Assembly (NCBI GenBank): GCA_020091685.1
Contig: CM034603.1
Location: 29,046,298 to 29,110,297, forward strand
Length of the DNA: 64,000 nt
Source of the DNA: Lutjanus erythropterus
Taxonomy: Eukaryota; Chordata; Actinopteri; Lutjaniformes; Lutjanidae
Reading direction: 5' to 3'
Position 1 is the first letter of the stretch. Each line of letters begins with the position of its first letter. Positions 1 to 13,237 of this stretch are shown piece by piece. A program made the translations under genes and the position numbers. The notes beneath the pieces are model-generated. The model was not told the origin of the DNA. It did no database searches and worked only from the letters and a program-made list of their open reading frames with translations.

Positions 1-89
1 AAAAGCAGCGAATTTGTGAAGTAGGAAATAGATATATGGGAAGTTGCGGCTGTTCAGATGTTTTGGCATTGAGCTGATTAGTTCATCTT

Positions 90-460
90 CAGTAACGAGT
101 TACCAGTATTATATTTCAGGTTTATAATAGATTTCAATTCCAATTTCATGACAATCCAGTCAATTTTGGAATGAAGTCTGCAACTCTCATTGGACTTTAA
201 ATACTCCAATATAGAAACCTTGCAGACACATAGCAAATGAAATGCCAGCAGAGCAAACAAAACAGGGCTTGATTCATCTCATATCAAACCTAAGTCATGT
301 TATGACCCACTAAAATTAGTGGGTCATAACGTGTCACGTATGGAATTAATCTGCAGATGCTACAGTTGAAGATTAGACCAAACTAATTATGAATGTCAGT
401 TTTTGAGCCATGACAAAGGCCAAAGTGTGGCCTGCAACAGACAAGGTGAGCCTATGGGGA
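90..460 (+). repeat. Unassigned dispersed repeat, copy 1
   Basis: It shares ordered blocks with 18810-19500: GAAGTCTGCA(A/T)C, an ATATCAAACCTAA / GTATCAAGCCTAA block, and identical GTGGCCTGCAACAGACAAGG (427-446 here, about 19146-19165 there). The family is not recognised; no ORF or terminal repeat is evident. Confidence 0.6.
299..330. repeat. Perfect inverted repeat, 15-bp arms
   Basis: GTTATGACCCACTAA, a 2-bp spacer (AA), then TTAGTGGGTCATAAC. It lies inside the dispersed repeat copy at 90-460, but its second arm has no counterpart in the related copy near 19050. Confidence 0.9.
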
Positions 461-2859
461 AGTAAATCATCATGATAAACTATTCCAACCAATCCTTTTT
501 TTTTAAATACATAAATTTAAATTTGATATATTACATTACACATTATCTTTATAGCTTGACCAATCTTTTTCTTAATTAAGCTTTGACTGTATATTTGGTC
601 TGTAGGAATCTGACCAGAGCAAGCAACACTGTGGAAGTGCCATTGATTTATCGCCTTAGACCTTGATGTGCACATACTCTACCGTTTGCACTCACACCCA
701 CACACACACAAGCCAATACAACAGCCGTTAGGGTCTTTTGCAGCTGAATGGCATGTCCTTTACAGAAGGTAAGTGCTTTACATGCTGCCTTAAAAAGTTT
801 TGTGCCACCAACAAAAAGTTTGTAAGGTCTATTCAAAAAGAGCTCCCACACACGCATGCACAAACTCACACAACTTCATAAGCAGACACAAAGACACACA
901 TGTACACACACACACATATATACACTTCCCTCACACTGAAAGCCCATGGCTTCTCTCCTTAGAGGGGCAATAAATACTTTGTAGCTGTGCCAACAGACAG
1001 CCCCTCTTTCGCAGTGTCAGCCAAAGTCTGAAAGAAACCAGCAAACAATGACTTAAAGAAAACATCAGCTTATCAAGTAGGCATGTAACAATCTCCTTCA
1101 AAACAGGTCGACATTTTGTTTCTTGAACTTTTCTTATAATTCTAATTCATTTTGTACATATATGCATTTTATACATTGAATGCAGCATAATCCACCACAC
1201 TGCAGCAAGTCAGAGAACACTGTCAAATCACACGTGATGTAACAAAGCAGATCTTGGCAACTGAGACAGTCTGAAAAAAAGAGGGTACAAAGCACTTTTA
1301 AATAAAAAGGGATACAAAATGTAAATAATAATGTAAACATTCATAAAATACCACTTAAGTACAACATGAACTAGTATGTTTTTCTTGTTTCTTTCTTTAT
1401 GTATATTTAAAAATAAAATGACCCAGACTTCGTAAAACTTCTCTAATTATTAGTCCTTGCCATTAACAATTTAAAAGAGGCAATGTCCATCAATAACTTT
1501 AACCGTTCATCAAAATATGTTTCATCTGACTTCAATGAAGAACAATCCAAGCACCAATAAGGCCTGCCAATGCATATCCAGATTTTTATTTGGATATACC
1601 TGGCGTTAGGGCAGGTTGTGTCCTAATAGGCATAGACAAAGAGAGTGCATTCATGTGCTTATCAGATGTGTGTTCATGAGTTTTTAAGTTGTAAAGTGGA
1701 AGTAACATGGATGCTCGGGTCAGACAGGGAATGCTGAATCTGTTTGTAGGCTTGTTGGCTAACTGATTTGTTGTCAGGGTTAATGCTAATAAATAACATT
1801 TCTAACTTATCCAGGTCACTGTATGTGGACAGCAATGGTTACAGCTTAATATCGTATTACAAACGACATTCAAGCGAAAAATTGATATGTAAAGCATGAA
1901 TTAATAAAAGGTTATCAGCCAAGCATTTACCATAATACTGCCATATTTCTATGTATGTAACGTCAGCAGACAAGAGCTTGGCTTGGCTTTCCAAGTTATT
2001 GTTCTGACTTGAGGGGTCGTTCATGTGAATTTTCTCCACTCAGAAATTAATTTTTCTGGATGCAGGATTAAAGCTGTACATTTCCACATTAACAATAAAA
2101 AAATTTAAATGCTAGACACGTGTTTTACAGGCTATTTTGCTGAGATGTGTACTTATTCCAAATGTTTCAATGTTCAAATGCAGAAAAACATTCAACATAA
2201 TGCTGTGTGTCCTGTTAGCTGTTGCTAGCTAGTTGTTCTTTGCCATAACTTCCAGGAAACATGATACATCAGATGTGTCAGAGTGCATGTAACCTTGATA
2301 AAAACTTTAATATTGCCTCATCCACAAACATTTTTTCTAACTGAGTCATGTCAGATAGATTTTCATCAGTTATGATGATTTTTTTTAAAGTGAAGATAAC
2401 AACTCCCATGATGCCATGCTACTTCACAACATCATCAAATTTGTAATTGTCTTAATGTGAGAGAGACCCCTAGTGGCAGAATTTACATATCATGCGTAAA
2501 ACTAAAATTACAGACTTTAAAAAATATTCATAAACGTACATATACCCCCGAAATGACTTAGTTACATTCACATGAGTAATTGTAATTCTTTACTTCCACC
2601 CTGGCTAAACAAAATAATGAGAACAACTAAAAATCCTGCAACGTGAAAAGTTTTTTTGGTCATGCTGTTACTTTGCAACACACTTGCGGTAATTGGAAGA
2701 AAATGACAAAAAAAAGTTCTTTTTACTGCTCATTTGTCACTAAACATTACAATCCAGATACACACACTCGCTCTCATACACACACAAGACACACACAAAG
2801 AGGGAAGTGAACGCTTGCTGAAAGCTAAATTGAAACATCTTGCAGTCATGATGCCATGA

Positions 2860-3449
2860 CTCACCATTGTTTCGGGGCCCACAGAGTTGTAGCAGGAGAA
2901 TAGGAGCAGCGAGAGGAGATGAAGGAACAAGGGGAGAAAGGAGGAACTCGCCACCCATTGGCAGGAGAAAGCGAGAGGAGACTGATATTAGGCGGTCTGT
3001 TTTGAAAACTGGTGGACACCCCTTTGCATACACACACCCTCTCTCTCTCTGCCTCCCCCCGTTCCTTCCTCCTGCATCCCCCCTCCCTGGGAAAACAGGG
3101 ACAACAAATTAGCCTTCTTTTCTCAGCAAGGCCTGGGGAGGAGGACACTTGGACAGCCCTCAGAGTGTCCGCCTGGAGTTCCCATGGACCCCTCTTGCCC
3201 CTTCCCCTTTCAGCCGGCGAGGAAGCAGTCATTGTGCCAGCACCTGTCTCTGAGGAAATTGGTAAAAGTGATGGCTTTGTTAGCCATCTCCATGGCGACC
3301 AGGAGAAAAGAGCGGGGCCAGCGAGCAGGGATTGGGGTAGAGGAGAAAGAGTGGTAGAGGGAGGGAGGGAGTTAAGGGGTTTGACAATGGAGGAGCAGTT
3401 GCATCGCTCTGGCTTTGCCAGGGATCTACGTGAGGATGCTGTGACTTGC

Positions 3450-3489
<40 letters not shown>

Positions 3490-3560
3490 GGAGGGTGGAG
3501 GGTATTGTGTGTGTGTGTGTATAAATGCAGAACTTGTAAGTAGCAGCCAGTGTAGGAATG
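2860..3560. other. GC-richer segment bounded by CA/GT and CT tracts
   Basis: It is noticeably richer in G+C than its flanks, with tracts of GGAG/GAGA and CTCTCT and a (GT)n run at 3455-3488. The stretch about 3220-3330 looks non-repetitive and could be a conserved regulatory element. Long ORFs occur on both strands but are driven by low stop frequency in GA/CT-rich and CA-rich sequence, with repeated THTHT and SLSLS strings, so I do not call a gene. Confidence 0.35.
3455..3488 (+). repeat. (GT)n microsatellite
   Basis: Uninterrupted GT dinucleotides, with a second short GT run at about 3508-3521. Confidence 0.95.
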
Positions 3561-4550
3561 TGTACCAAGCATCTCTCCCTCCTCATCCCTGTGGGTGACA
3601 CTGTGACATCCACCAGTGAAGCACAGCAGCAGTGTGAATGGGCTGAAAGCAACAAGGTCAGTCACATCATGTCCACAGAATATCCCCCTCCGAGCAGACA
3701 GCGCACACTTTTAATAATTAGTTTCCTTGCTGCGGCCCTGCTTAAACATTCATGCATGAAGTAAATGTGACATATAGAGGCATGTTATAAATTTAAGTCT
3801 GATTCATCACATTTTTGAGCAGTCCAATTATAGCTAAGGAATTATGGTGAAATCTGGTGGTGTGCATTATAACTTCTATAAGGATGTCATAACATTTTTA
3901 TTGTTGAAAAAAAAAGGCTCCTGTGTCTATATTATCTCAAATCCTAACAAGAGAGACAGATACATGTTTCATATGTAGTTACATTATGACTTCAACAAAG
4001 AAATAAAATTAAAAAAAAAATCTGATGGTTAGAAAAAAGAGACTGACGCTTGCAAGATGACAGAAAAGTATTTCCAGTAAAAGGACAGGGTAAGTACAGA
4101 AACTGTTACACTCACCTCCATAGAAAACAGGGTGCAGGTCATTTCAGTTTTGAGTCTTGCACCAACACATTAACGGCAATACTAACACCGGACCAGCAGA
4201 TGGTGCTCTTTCACTGGCTCATGCAGAGGTGTCTTCAGAAGCCAACAGCAGAGTTTTAGTTGCACATTGTTAACCCAGTGACTGATGGGGTATAATACTT
4301 TAAATTAGGAGCCATGGCAGACGTGAACCAAAGCAATAAATTGTTCCAACATATTAGTATTGAAAAACAAAAGTCGAATTAAAACAGAAACCAATTATAT
4401 GAAGTCATTGTAGGAACACATTTCTCGACAGTCATGAATAATTGGAATAATAGAATAAAGCATCTGTGAAATATGACAAAAAATATAGCTCTGAAGTCTA
4501 CTACTTATATTTTCATTTCATTTTAGTTTTCAGAGTAGACCACATAGGAG

Positions 4551-4606
<56 letters not shown>

Positions 4607-6460
4607 CTCTCTGTGTGAGTGAGTGACCACCTTTGAATATATGATTGATGACCCCTCCTCTGTTCAAAAAAGACTCCATATCAAGATGAGAGAGAGAAAC
4701 AACTATATTAGTGGCCAAGACCAGGAAACTGCTGTCAGTCATGTAACCACAGTGGTGATTTTGAATCCCCCCACATGAATGAATGTCTGAGTCTCCTCCA
4801 CAAGTGTCTCATATGGGCTAATGTCCAACAGAGAGAGTCATATTTTAGCTCTGTGTGTTGCCTGTAATGTCGAGGACAGGAGAAGAATAAGAACACAGTC
4901 AGAAAAGTTGAGGTTTCTTTTGATCATGTGATAAAATTCAGCTTTGTGGCCATGAATGACGTGATAATGAAGTATTTGTCTTGTTGTATATCTGGGTTTT
5001 TGAGTCAAATATGGTGAGTTTGAATATTGTTGTAGCTCAACAAAATATATATGTCTAGCGCTTTTTTAGTGACACTTTAATGCAAAAATGTTATATATTA
5101 TAGTTGTAATGTCTTGCTCAAAGTCAGCCAGTCAGTATATTTCTAAAGATGTCTAGTCATCTTCTCCCTTTGTGCACCCAGACTTTTAAAAACCAACTAA
5201 AACTAAAACTTCAAAATTCCCACAGGCCTTTTTGCACAAACATGGAACTGTTTCCTTTCTATTTTGGTCGACTGGCTTGACAATTAGTAGATTTTCCTTG
5301 ATATTCTACAGGTTATTGTGCACTGTGCAATGCCCTCTGTTGATGACAGATCTTTGATTTCAATGTTTCTTCTAAACTGGTGAAAACGTGGGCTGGTTTG
5401 CCAGATAACACCAAGGCTCCACGAATCTTGGACAGAACCCATTCGCTTTCAGTCTCAAATTTGAGTTCTCTCCAGTCTGTTTTCAGGCTCAAACACAGGT
5501 TCCAAATCACAGATCTGAAGGTATCACATGATTTCACATTTTTTATCACATTACATTACATTTCGTCACTCTGTATCTCTCCGATCTTCCCTATAGTTTT
5601 AAAATGAAAATAGCTCACTATGATGATGGTGATTGTCAGGGTTCACAATATTGGTTAACAAGGTCTTATGCAAAAATTAATGATGATACATTCACCTCAA
5701 GGGGCTTTTCACAGTCCTTGAAGACTCCGTTTGGATTTTTTTCAAATGAAAATGCACACTCAGCTGTTAGAAAAAAATGGTGACTCCCTTCCCTCACTCT
5801 TGGGGATTTATATGTAGCAATGCAATCTCACAGAAACCTATGTCTTTTTTTTTTGAGAGGGACTTTGGAAAACCACATTTTGATGCTAAAATATATATAC
5901 TTTGATCAGAATTAGATTGTTAGAATTTATACATAAGGAGCACTTCTGGAAAGCTACAGAATGATGCAGAAACTGGAAGACTAAATTGGCGTGATAACTG
6001 ATGTGGAGTATGCACATTACAGGAAATATAGCCTCTGAGTAGCATTACTATCCCTAGTTTTGTGTAATGCGAGCAGCAACCAGCCAGCAGCTAACGCTAC
6101 ATACCTGTGTTTTTAATGCTGAAGAGTTAGCAGTAGGAGAGAAATGTAACTTGGCTCTCTCAGAGGTTGAGAGTAGAATCAGTGTTGGCAGGTCTAGTCT
6201 GATGAAAGTAACTAGCAACTCCAAAAGTTGCTAAAAGTTGCCAGATAAAATCATGATGTCATTTATGCATTCATTTGCAACTAGCTTAACTAAATTAAAT
6301 TAAAAGTTAAGCCGTAACAATTCAATTACATGCATGTTGCAGAAGTTAGATATAAGGTAAGCACTTACAATTCATCCCCTGCTGCCCTGATGTGAATATT
6401 GGCTCTAAAGTCTGTGTGTTAAGTAAATGGTATCATTACTGAGCTGATCTCTGGAAAATA
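3560..6460. other. Gene-free stretch
   Basis: Apart from the CT microsatellite at 4556-4612 and A/T-rich runs, I see nothing that can be assigned. Open frames are short and lack family signatures. Confidence 0.5.
4556..4612 (+). repeat. (CT)n microsatellite with interruptions
   Basis: CT dinucleotides interrupted by TTT, followed by GTGTGAGTGAGTG. Confidence 0.95.
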
Positions 6461-6469
6461 TATATAAGT

Positions 6470-6660
6470 TTGGGGGTAAATGTTAGGGTAATTTTGGGGT
6501 AATTTCATAGAAACTTCAAATACATTATTTGCTAATTATGACCTACTTACCATGAAATTTGGTGCAAATGCTAGGGCAATTTCAGAGATATTTCAAAGAT
6601 ATTTCAGACATGTTACTTGTTAATTACCACCTGCTTACCATGAAATTGGGGACCTGTAGA
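6470..6660. repeat. Two-unit tandem repeat, period about 88 bp
   Basis: ACCTACTTACCATGAAATTT at 6541 recurs as ACCTGCTTACCATGAAATTG at 6629, each preceded by a TTAATTA / CTAATTA block. The first unit is preceded by a GGGGTAA-rich lead. The pattern resembles dispersed repeats known in fish genomes. Confidence 0.7.
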
Positions 6661-8034
6661 ATGAAAGGTTACTAAAATCAGTTTTTGGTTGAGCTGCTCA
6701 TAGCTCATGCCCACACTCAAGGCCATAACCTATGATTAGGGGTCACAGGTAGGCTGTGCTTCATTGTGAGATGTCAAAACAGTTGTGAATCATTGTTTTG
6801 AGCTATACAGTATGTGTGACATTTTAAAACACTAGCTCTAGCGCTGGCGTAAAATACTCTCAACTTTGCACCTAGAGGGAAAGTAGTTTACCTCGTCTTA
6901 ATAACAATAAATGTTACGACTGCATCACTGTAACATCATCTCATACCTCATCCACTTCACTGAGTACAGTATGTCCGATACTTTTTTTTGGAACAGTCTG
7001 AGCATCTTGTCTTTTATGCGGTGCAACATTTCCATTTCATTTCCTCCTGAGCAGAAGATAAAATTTGAAGCGTAGCATTGAAAATCATTGTCCCTGTGTA
7101 CGACTACTACTTCTGCCTTACTCCTCCCTGTATATGAGTGTCATTCCAAAGAGCGCCTGTGAATATTGCCATATGGGAACAAAATGAAGGCGGTGGGTTT
7201 ACGAATGCCTCTAAAAGTGTCTTCGCTGCTGTCCAGGGGCTGTGATTTATCCCCTCTCCGACGTGAGGCTGCACTACCTTCTCTGAAACAAAATACCCTC
7301 AACATCTGGAGCAGATGCGTATGTCTGTGTGTGTCTCTGTGTGTGCAAGCATGTGCACTAATGCACTCATCTTCTTTTTGATACAGAAACCCTTGAAATA
7401 ATACTCAGCCTCCCTAAAATTACGATATATTTCACAAGAAATAAGAAGTCATTTAGATGTTGTTCTTTCCTCCCTATGTGTCTCACTCTCCTTGTAACAC
7501 ACACATTTACAGATTGTGCATCCCTGTGTGTTAGATGTGAGTGTGGGCTGATACATCCACCCCACACATAGTCTACCTTGGTCAGACTTTTCCTTGATTT
7601 ATTTCTTCACAGGATACTATTAATTGAGTGAGTTTGCTGCATTTTATGTGACTGAATTCAAACTACTTGCATGTGGTGGGGCTCTCCCATCTGCTTACTA
7701 ATGCCTGCCAAAATACACAATGAATTATTTGCGCACACTATTTGTCCTCTCACTGACCGATACACAACTTCCCCACACACAGAATCAGTTCCATCGCCAA
7801 CCATCCTGTCTTGTTTTGAAGCTCAGACTCTGTGTCCATTAACCCCTGTCCTTTTTAGTTTATTAGCTTTTAATAAGAAGGGACTCTGACCACGCCTCCA
7901 GACCATAACTAGCAAAAGCTGATACTGTTCCAATTTGTTTTTCTGTAGGAGCTGTTTTGCCGTAGGTCACCAGTTTGTCTATACCAAGAGTTTACAGCCA
8001 TGTTAACAGCTCTTAGAGGCTATACAGTATTTAG

Positions 8035-8965
8035 GAAAAGTGATGCTTTGAGCTAAATGCTGATGTCAACATGCTAACAGGCTCACAGTGATAATGCTTA
8101 TATGTTGATGTTACAACCTCACAGTTTCATTTTTATCCAAAGCACCGTATATCTGAGAGTTAATACAACACAGGCAAGGATCTAGTCGGGAGAGAACAAC
8201 ATCAGTAAGTGCCATCAACCAAAGATTAAGTTTGACAGGACAAGGTGCCTACAGGCAGTATTGGTGGCAATGTGCACAGAGTGTATGAGATGCTTTGGAA
8301 TGTTTTTTAAATATATATATATGTCTTGTGCAGTCAATCAAGTGCAAAGGTGTTCATGAAAGAGCTGGGTCTTCAGTCTTCTCTTACAGACTGAGAGGGA
8401 CTGTGTCCATCGAACATGGTTTGGTAGCTCGTTCCACCATCGGGGAGCCACAGACTGGAAGAGCTACCAGGAGCAAGTGGAGCTATCTGAACAGCGGAGT
8501 GACGTGGGCTGTTTTTTAGTTGATTGAAAACCAGACAAGCCGCCGCATTCTGGATCATCTGTAGAGGCTTGAAGGGAGGCCTGAGAGTCAGGAGTTGCAG
8601 CAGTCGATGCAAAATATTACGAGACTGAACCAGGAGTTGAGCTACATGCTCAGATAGGGAGGTTCTTAACTTCCTGATGTTGTACAGGGTAAAAGAGCAC
8701 GACCGAGCAATCGAGGCCACACAGACCTTGAAGGTTAGTTGGTCATCGATCATGATGCCCAAGTTTCAGGCAGACCTTGTAGGTGTGAGCTGGGTGGATT
8801 TGAGTAGAATACTTACTTCTTCTTGTATAGAAGGACCGGCTGGGATGACAAGGAGCTCGGTCTTGGAGAGGCTGAGTTGAGGTATACTGTTTACCGTCAG
8901 TTTATTGTGTTACCATGTTTACCATCTTAGTTTATTGTGTTAGCATGCTAACGTGCGCTAATAGT
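8035..8965. repeat. TGCTAAC-type dispersed repeat split by a LINE fragment
   Basis: The left part (about 8035-8115) has GATGCTTTGAGCTAAATGCT, CAACATGCTAACAGGCTCAC and TTGATGTT. The right part (about 8883-8965) has TGTTTACCATCTTAG and GTTAGCATGCTAACGTGC. These are the two halves of a repeat common in fish genomes, separated here by the LINE-derived segment. Confidence 0.65.
8320..8883 (-). mobile_element. L2/CR1-like LINE fragment (3' end of reverse transcriptase ORF)
   Basis: Reading the minus strand from 8883 downward gives LSLSKTELLVIPAGPS, then NLGIMIDDQLTFK, ARSCSFTLYNIRKLR, SEHVAQLLVQS and KPLQMIQNAAACLVFNQ. These blocks are the typical C-terminal part of fish L2-type LINE polymerases, downstream of the catalytic site. 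The upstream polymerase and endonuclease domains are absent. A stop lies between the SKTELL and NLGIMIDD blocks, and material is missing in the middle of the thumb region and again near 8450-8490, so this is a dead 5'-truncated copy. The LINE 3' end lies at low coordinates. Confidence 0.85.
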
Positions 8966-8999
8966 CCTGCATTTATGTGGTGGTGGGAATAATTCGAAA

Positions 9000-11757
9000 A
9001 ATGAGTTCCGAACTGGTAAAATTCACCTGGACGCCCCCTCAAGTGCTAATAAACAGTATATAGCTTTCACCACTGTGGATGCAGAAGGTATTCCAGTTGA
9101 ACTTTCTGCCAGTGAAGTCGGAAATTCCGACTTCCCAATACAAATGGAACGCACCATTAGAAACAAACATATTTTAGCCACAAATAAATGTGAGGTGAAA
9201 GAGTGGACACTTAGGATTACAGCTCTCTACTGGCATTGATAGCAAACAATGAAGAAGAAAAACACACCAAAAATACTGTTATCTTAGCCAAAGTAAATTA
9301 AGTTAAAGCACAATAAAATTTAACTCGTGGCATAAAACAGCCCTGAGTCAGACGCTGACTTAATTCAACCAGCTACTCAAAAGCACAGGTAATCATGGGC
9401 TGTGTGGTACTACTGGTATCATTCATATCAACATTTCTGTGTCCTTGCATCAGCAGTTATATGAGTGGTCATGTGTATGTGGGATTACGCCCGAATGTAT
9501 GTGTGTGTGTTGCGCTGTTTACTTGTGTAATGGTCTCTAAATGCAAACAACTGTTTCCATGTATTTTATAGTTTCTGGCGTTACAGTCCTTTGGGGAAAT
9601 AACACAGAGATTTGTAAAATGCTGGGAAGGCCTGCTGTGCTATTTGTTACTGAATGGCTTTACTGTTATTGGGGCTGGGTTGTTATTGTTTTACTGCATG
9701 AGTCTGTTTTATATGCAAATAAAAACATGGCCAGTGTCTTATTCTTATGGGTCATACATGGTGCCGACATATTTAACATGTTTGTTTCTTCAGTTTATTT
9801 CAGCGTGTTGGATAATGCATTGTCACCCTGGACCTGTTAGTCCTTTACAGGGGCTATAATTAGATGAACACATTCACACCTCGAGCCTGCTGAGTCATTG
9901 GTTCACCTCATCTGCATGTCTTTACTGTGGGAGAAGACTGGAAGAAACCCACAGATATATAAAGGAATATACAAATGCTTTCACAAGACCAGTAGGCTCA
10001 GAATCACTGGTGCTGTTAACATCTACAGTTCAATGATAATTAAATCTGCTCCATTTAAAGCTAAAATTGTCAGGCTCTAATTTCACTTTCTCCAAATATT
10101 AACACTGAAAATTGGCTGTGTAGGCATATAATCAATAGTTTGTGCGTCCATCTGTCAATCCAGCAGTGTCTTCAACAGAGTTTTTGTCATTACTGCAGGT
10201 GCATGTTTTAATATTGTTAAAGTTTGCTCTAATGTATATTTGTCCTAATCTCGTCCCACTTACTCATCATCTCATGTACACTAATTTCATGGCGAAGGTG
10301 TGCTTTTAATGACTCACCAGTTAAAGTCCCTTGATCTAATCCACTACAAATTTTCGATATCATGTTATGTCAGATGATATAAGAATTCTTGGGCTGCAAA
10401 ACAAACTTTTGTTGTTTTTTTTAAATGAAGAATTCAGGCAATATTTGGCTTTTTTTCCATCGTTCTGTGACCAACCATGATCGGAAGAAGCTGGAGGTGT
10501 GCAGCCTGCCGTCTGCAGCTCGTCATGTAACAGCTCACTGTGCTGCTCTTCCTTGTTCCTTTACTCCCTCTAACATTTCAAAGAAATTCTATGTTAAAAA
10601 AATGACACTTGTTTTGTGATTTAGTCAGTGCTAATCTCTCTGACAGACACACTGCATTTCCTGTGACAACTTCATAATGAAAGTCAACCAGTGTTTCGCC
10701 ACTGAAATGCTCTTATTGTGAAGCTGCAGCACATTTGGTTTGCATTAGCAGCAATCTTGGACCCCATCTACTGTTGTCTTAAGAAGATTTAGTATTCTGA
10801 ATTTATATGCATGTATCTGTTTATAGAGATTACATTAGCAGAAACTTTGTACAGCATTTTTTCAGGGAATGTTGCCAGAGACACCCAGATCATAACACTG
10901 CCAAGATATAAATATTGCAGTGTTTTCATCAGTAGGCCATAGGGTCTGTTATTGTGCTACTTCATTCTGTGATACATAGGGACTTAACAGACATTAAATT
11001 AAGTGAAAATCTTTGAGATCGTCACTTAAACCTCCCATGATTAAAAAATATCAAATATAGCTGCTGCTGCTGCTTTCACATTTTTAACACATTACTAAAG
11101 GCAATAGAAAACACACCAAAGATTAAACCAAATATATATGAGATTAATTAACGGTCAGCATCAGCCAATCAAATTTCAGTGTTCCTTTCATGTTATAGTG
11201 TCAACACTGTCCAAATATCAGCCCTTAAAAATTTGTAATGTTCGATTCTTGGGTAGTGTTAAAGCAATCCATTTCACATGTAATGTACACTGCCTTTTTA
11301 ACTACAAAGTTTAGAATAAAAATATATAAATATTTATAATTTATGTAATCATGGTTGTAATGGTGTAGTTTTGTGTTTTTACATTTGTATGTTTCTTTCG
11401 TCGTCTCCAGCAGTTCAGCTGACTTTTCTACTTCGCTGTATTTTCATTTTTTTACTCGAAAAAAAAAAAACAATTCAATATCCAATGAAAACATTCATCA
11501 CAACTTATTCATCAGACACGGTTACATCAAACTTGTTCAACTTTGTGCGTTACCTGCCCTCAGTATTTGTCTCTGCACTAACCGCTGTGTCACAGTGTTC
11601 CCAAACAGCTTGGTTCCAGTAAATTACCCCAGACATGTTTTTTTTTCTTTTCTGTATTTCTCTATCGCTTTCTCCATTTTTCAAAACACAAACATTTTAG
11701 AAGCAAGCATGGGTGTTCCATAGTTCATCGTTCCCTCTCTCTCTCTAACCCACACAC

Positions 11758-11799
<42 letters not shown>

Positions 11800-13230
11800 G
11801 CACCCAGACATCACTGAGATGCACACACACCAGCAGACAGACACCTTAACCTCAAACCTCATGCTAGGTGCAGACAGGACCACACATACTGTCTCACACA
11901 CAAAATGTTTGGAATGCTATAAACATTTATTTCGGTTGAAAAGAAGATTTTTGTGTGTGTGTGTTTGCGTGCGTGCATGTGTGTGCGTGTACTTTGTTTT
12001 TGCTGAAAGAGAAGGAAAGTTTAACTACACATGTAGGCCACCAGATAGAAAGAGATCAAACATGACCAAATATTTTGGGTGTGTTGTCCATAAAACGGGA
12101 CAGGTTTATATATAAAAAGAGCTAAACCCGGTGCTGAGTCATTGCTTACACATGAAACATTTCAAAAGGAGAGACAAGTGATTTACCAAAGCATCACGAA
12201 TTTATGCTTTTAGTCCCTTTATCGACCCTTTGGGAGAAAAAATAAGTAGGATATGTATTATAGAGGGTTATAGAGGGTTTTCTCTCTGAAGTTATAATCA
12301 TCTGAAAATGTTGATCCAACCGGGCCCTCCTTTCTAGCATTAATAATAATATATATTATGACAATGCCATTTTTTCCAGATGATATTGATTTAGTCCAAA
12401 TGAATTGTTGTTATTTTGTTTGTTTGTTATGTTACATTAGATTATGAAAAACAGTAGTAAAGCAGACTTTTAAAAAATGTCAATGTAGAATACAGGTGTC
12501 CTGAATGATGTTTTTTTTAATTAACATTAGCACTCTCGTTTCTTTTTTTATTATTGTTCTGCATGTTTATAAATGATAAATGATAAATAACTTTGTAATT
12601 TCAATCTTATATTCTGTTTATTAGGGTGACTTTGTAACATCTCTCTGGGGATTAAGGTTAAACAATAGCATCTTCACTAACTGCACTTTTATGTTAATTG
12701 ATGTTCACTGTCCCCATTAAATAAACCAATAAATAAATAAATGAATAAATATCACAGATCATTCCTGTGAGTTGATTTCATGTCATTTGAACTGGAAGTA
12801 CGGTCCTGGAATTACTTTTTTCCAAAACTGTTCCCAGAATTTCTTTCTTTCTTTCTTTCTTTTTTTTGATGAAATTTCCCCAAAGAAAAACATGTTTAAA
12901 GTGAAGTTTACAGTAATATATATAGAATTATTGATATATACACAGAATGTCTGTGCCTGTGTGTCTGACTGTGTCTGTGTGCATCTGTCTATGTGTGTCT
13001 GTCTTTGGCCAGATCCTGTCTTATGGACTGTCCACTCACTGGGAGGTCCGTCAACCTCACAGGGCAAACATGAAGAGACTCACACACACAGACACACGCA
13101 CACACAGACACACACATGCACACACACACACTGAAGACAGGGAAGCTGCTGTTGTAACTGTGTGATCAAACCACAGTGGGACTCCTTTTTCTTACTTATA
13201 CATGGATCCCCAAGTACAGACTCAGGCTAT
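9000..13230. other. Gene-free stretch with simple repeats
   Basis: No exon is recognisable. The stretch contains (CA)n at about 11761-11795, a GT-rich tract at about 11951-11995, a TTTC run at about 12841-12868 and a CA-rich tract at about 13080-13132. The 116-residue frame at about 11373-11723 is Phe/Ser-rich low complexity and not a gene. Confidence 0.5.
11761..11795 (+). repeat. (CA)n microsatellite
   Basis: Uninterrupted CA dinucleotides. Confidence 0.95.
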
Positions 13231-13237
13231 AGATCAG

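Larger units (their letters stand above)
1..2700. other. Gene-free stretch with one dispersed repeat copy
   Basis: No coding exon is recognisable; ORFs are short and lack any family signature. The stretch holds copy 1 of an unassigned dispersed repeat (about 90-460), a perfect short palindrome (299-330) and a CA-rich tract (about 690-920). The remainder is AT-rich sequence without visible structure. Confidence 0.6.

Noticed and set aside
2861-3655. 264-codon open frame on the minus strand
   Set aside because: It crosses (GT)n and GA/CT tracts, contains long His-Thr runs and has no family signature or splice context; chance frame in low-stop sequence.
8373-8762. 129-codon minus-strand frame as a host gene
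   Set aside because: Its blocks (IDDQLTFK, ARSCSFTLYNIRK, QMIQNAA) are those of an L2-like LINE polymerase; it is a decayed transposon fragment.
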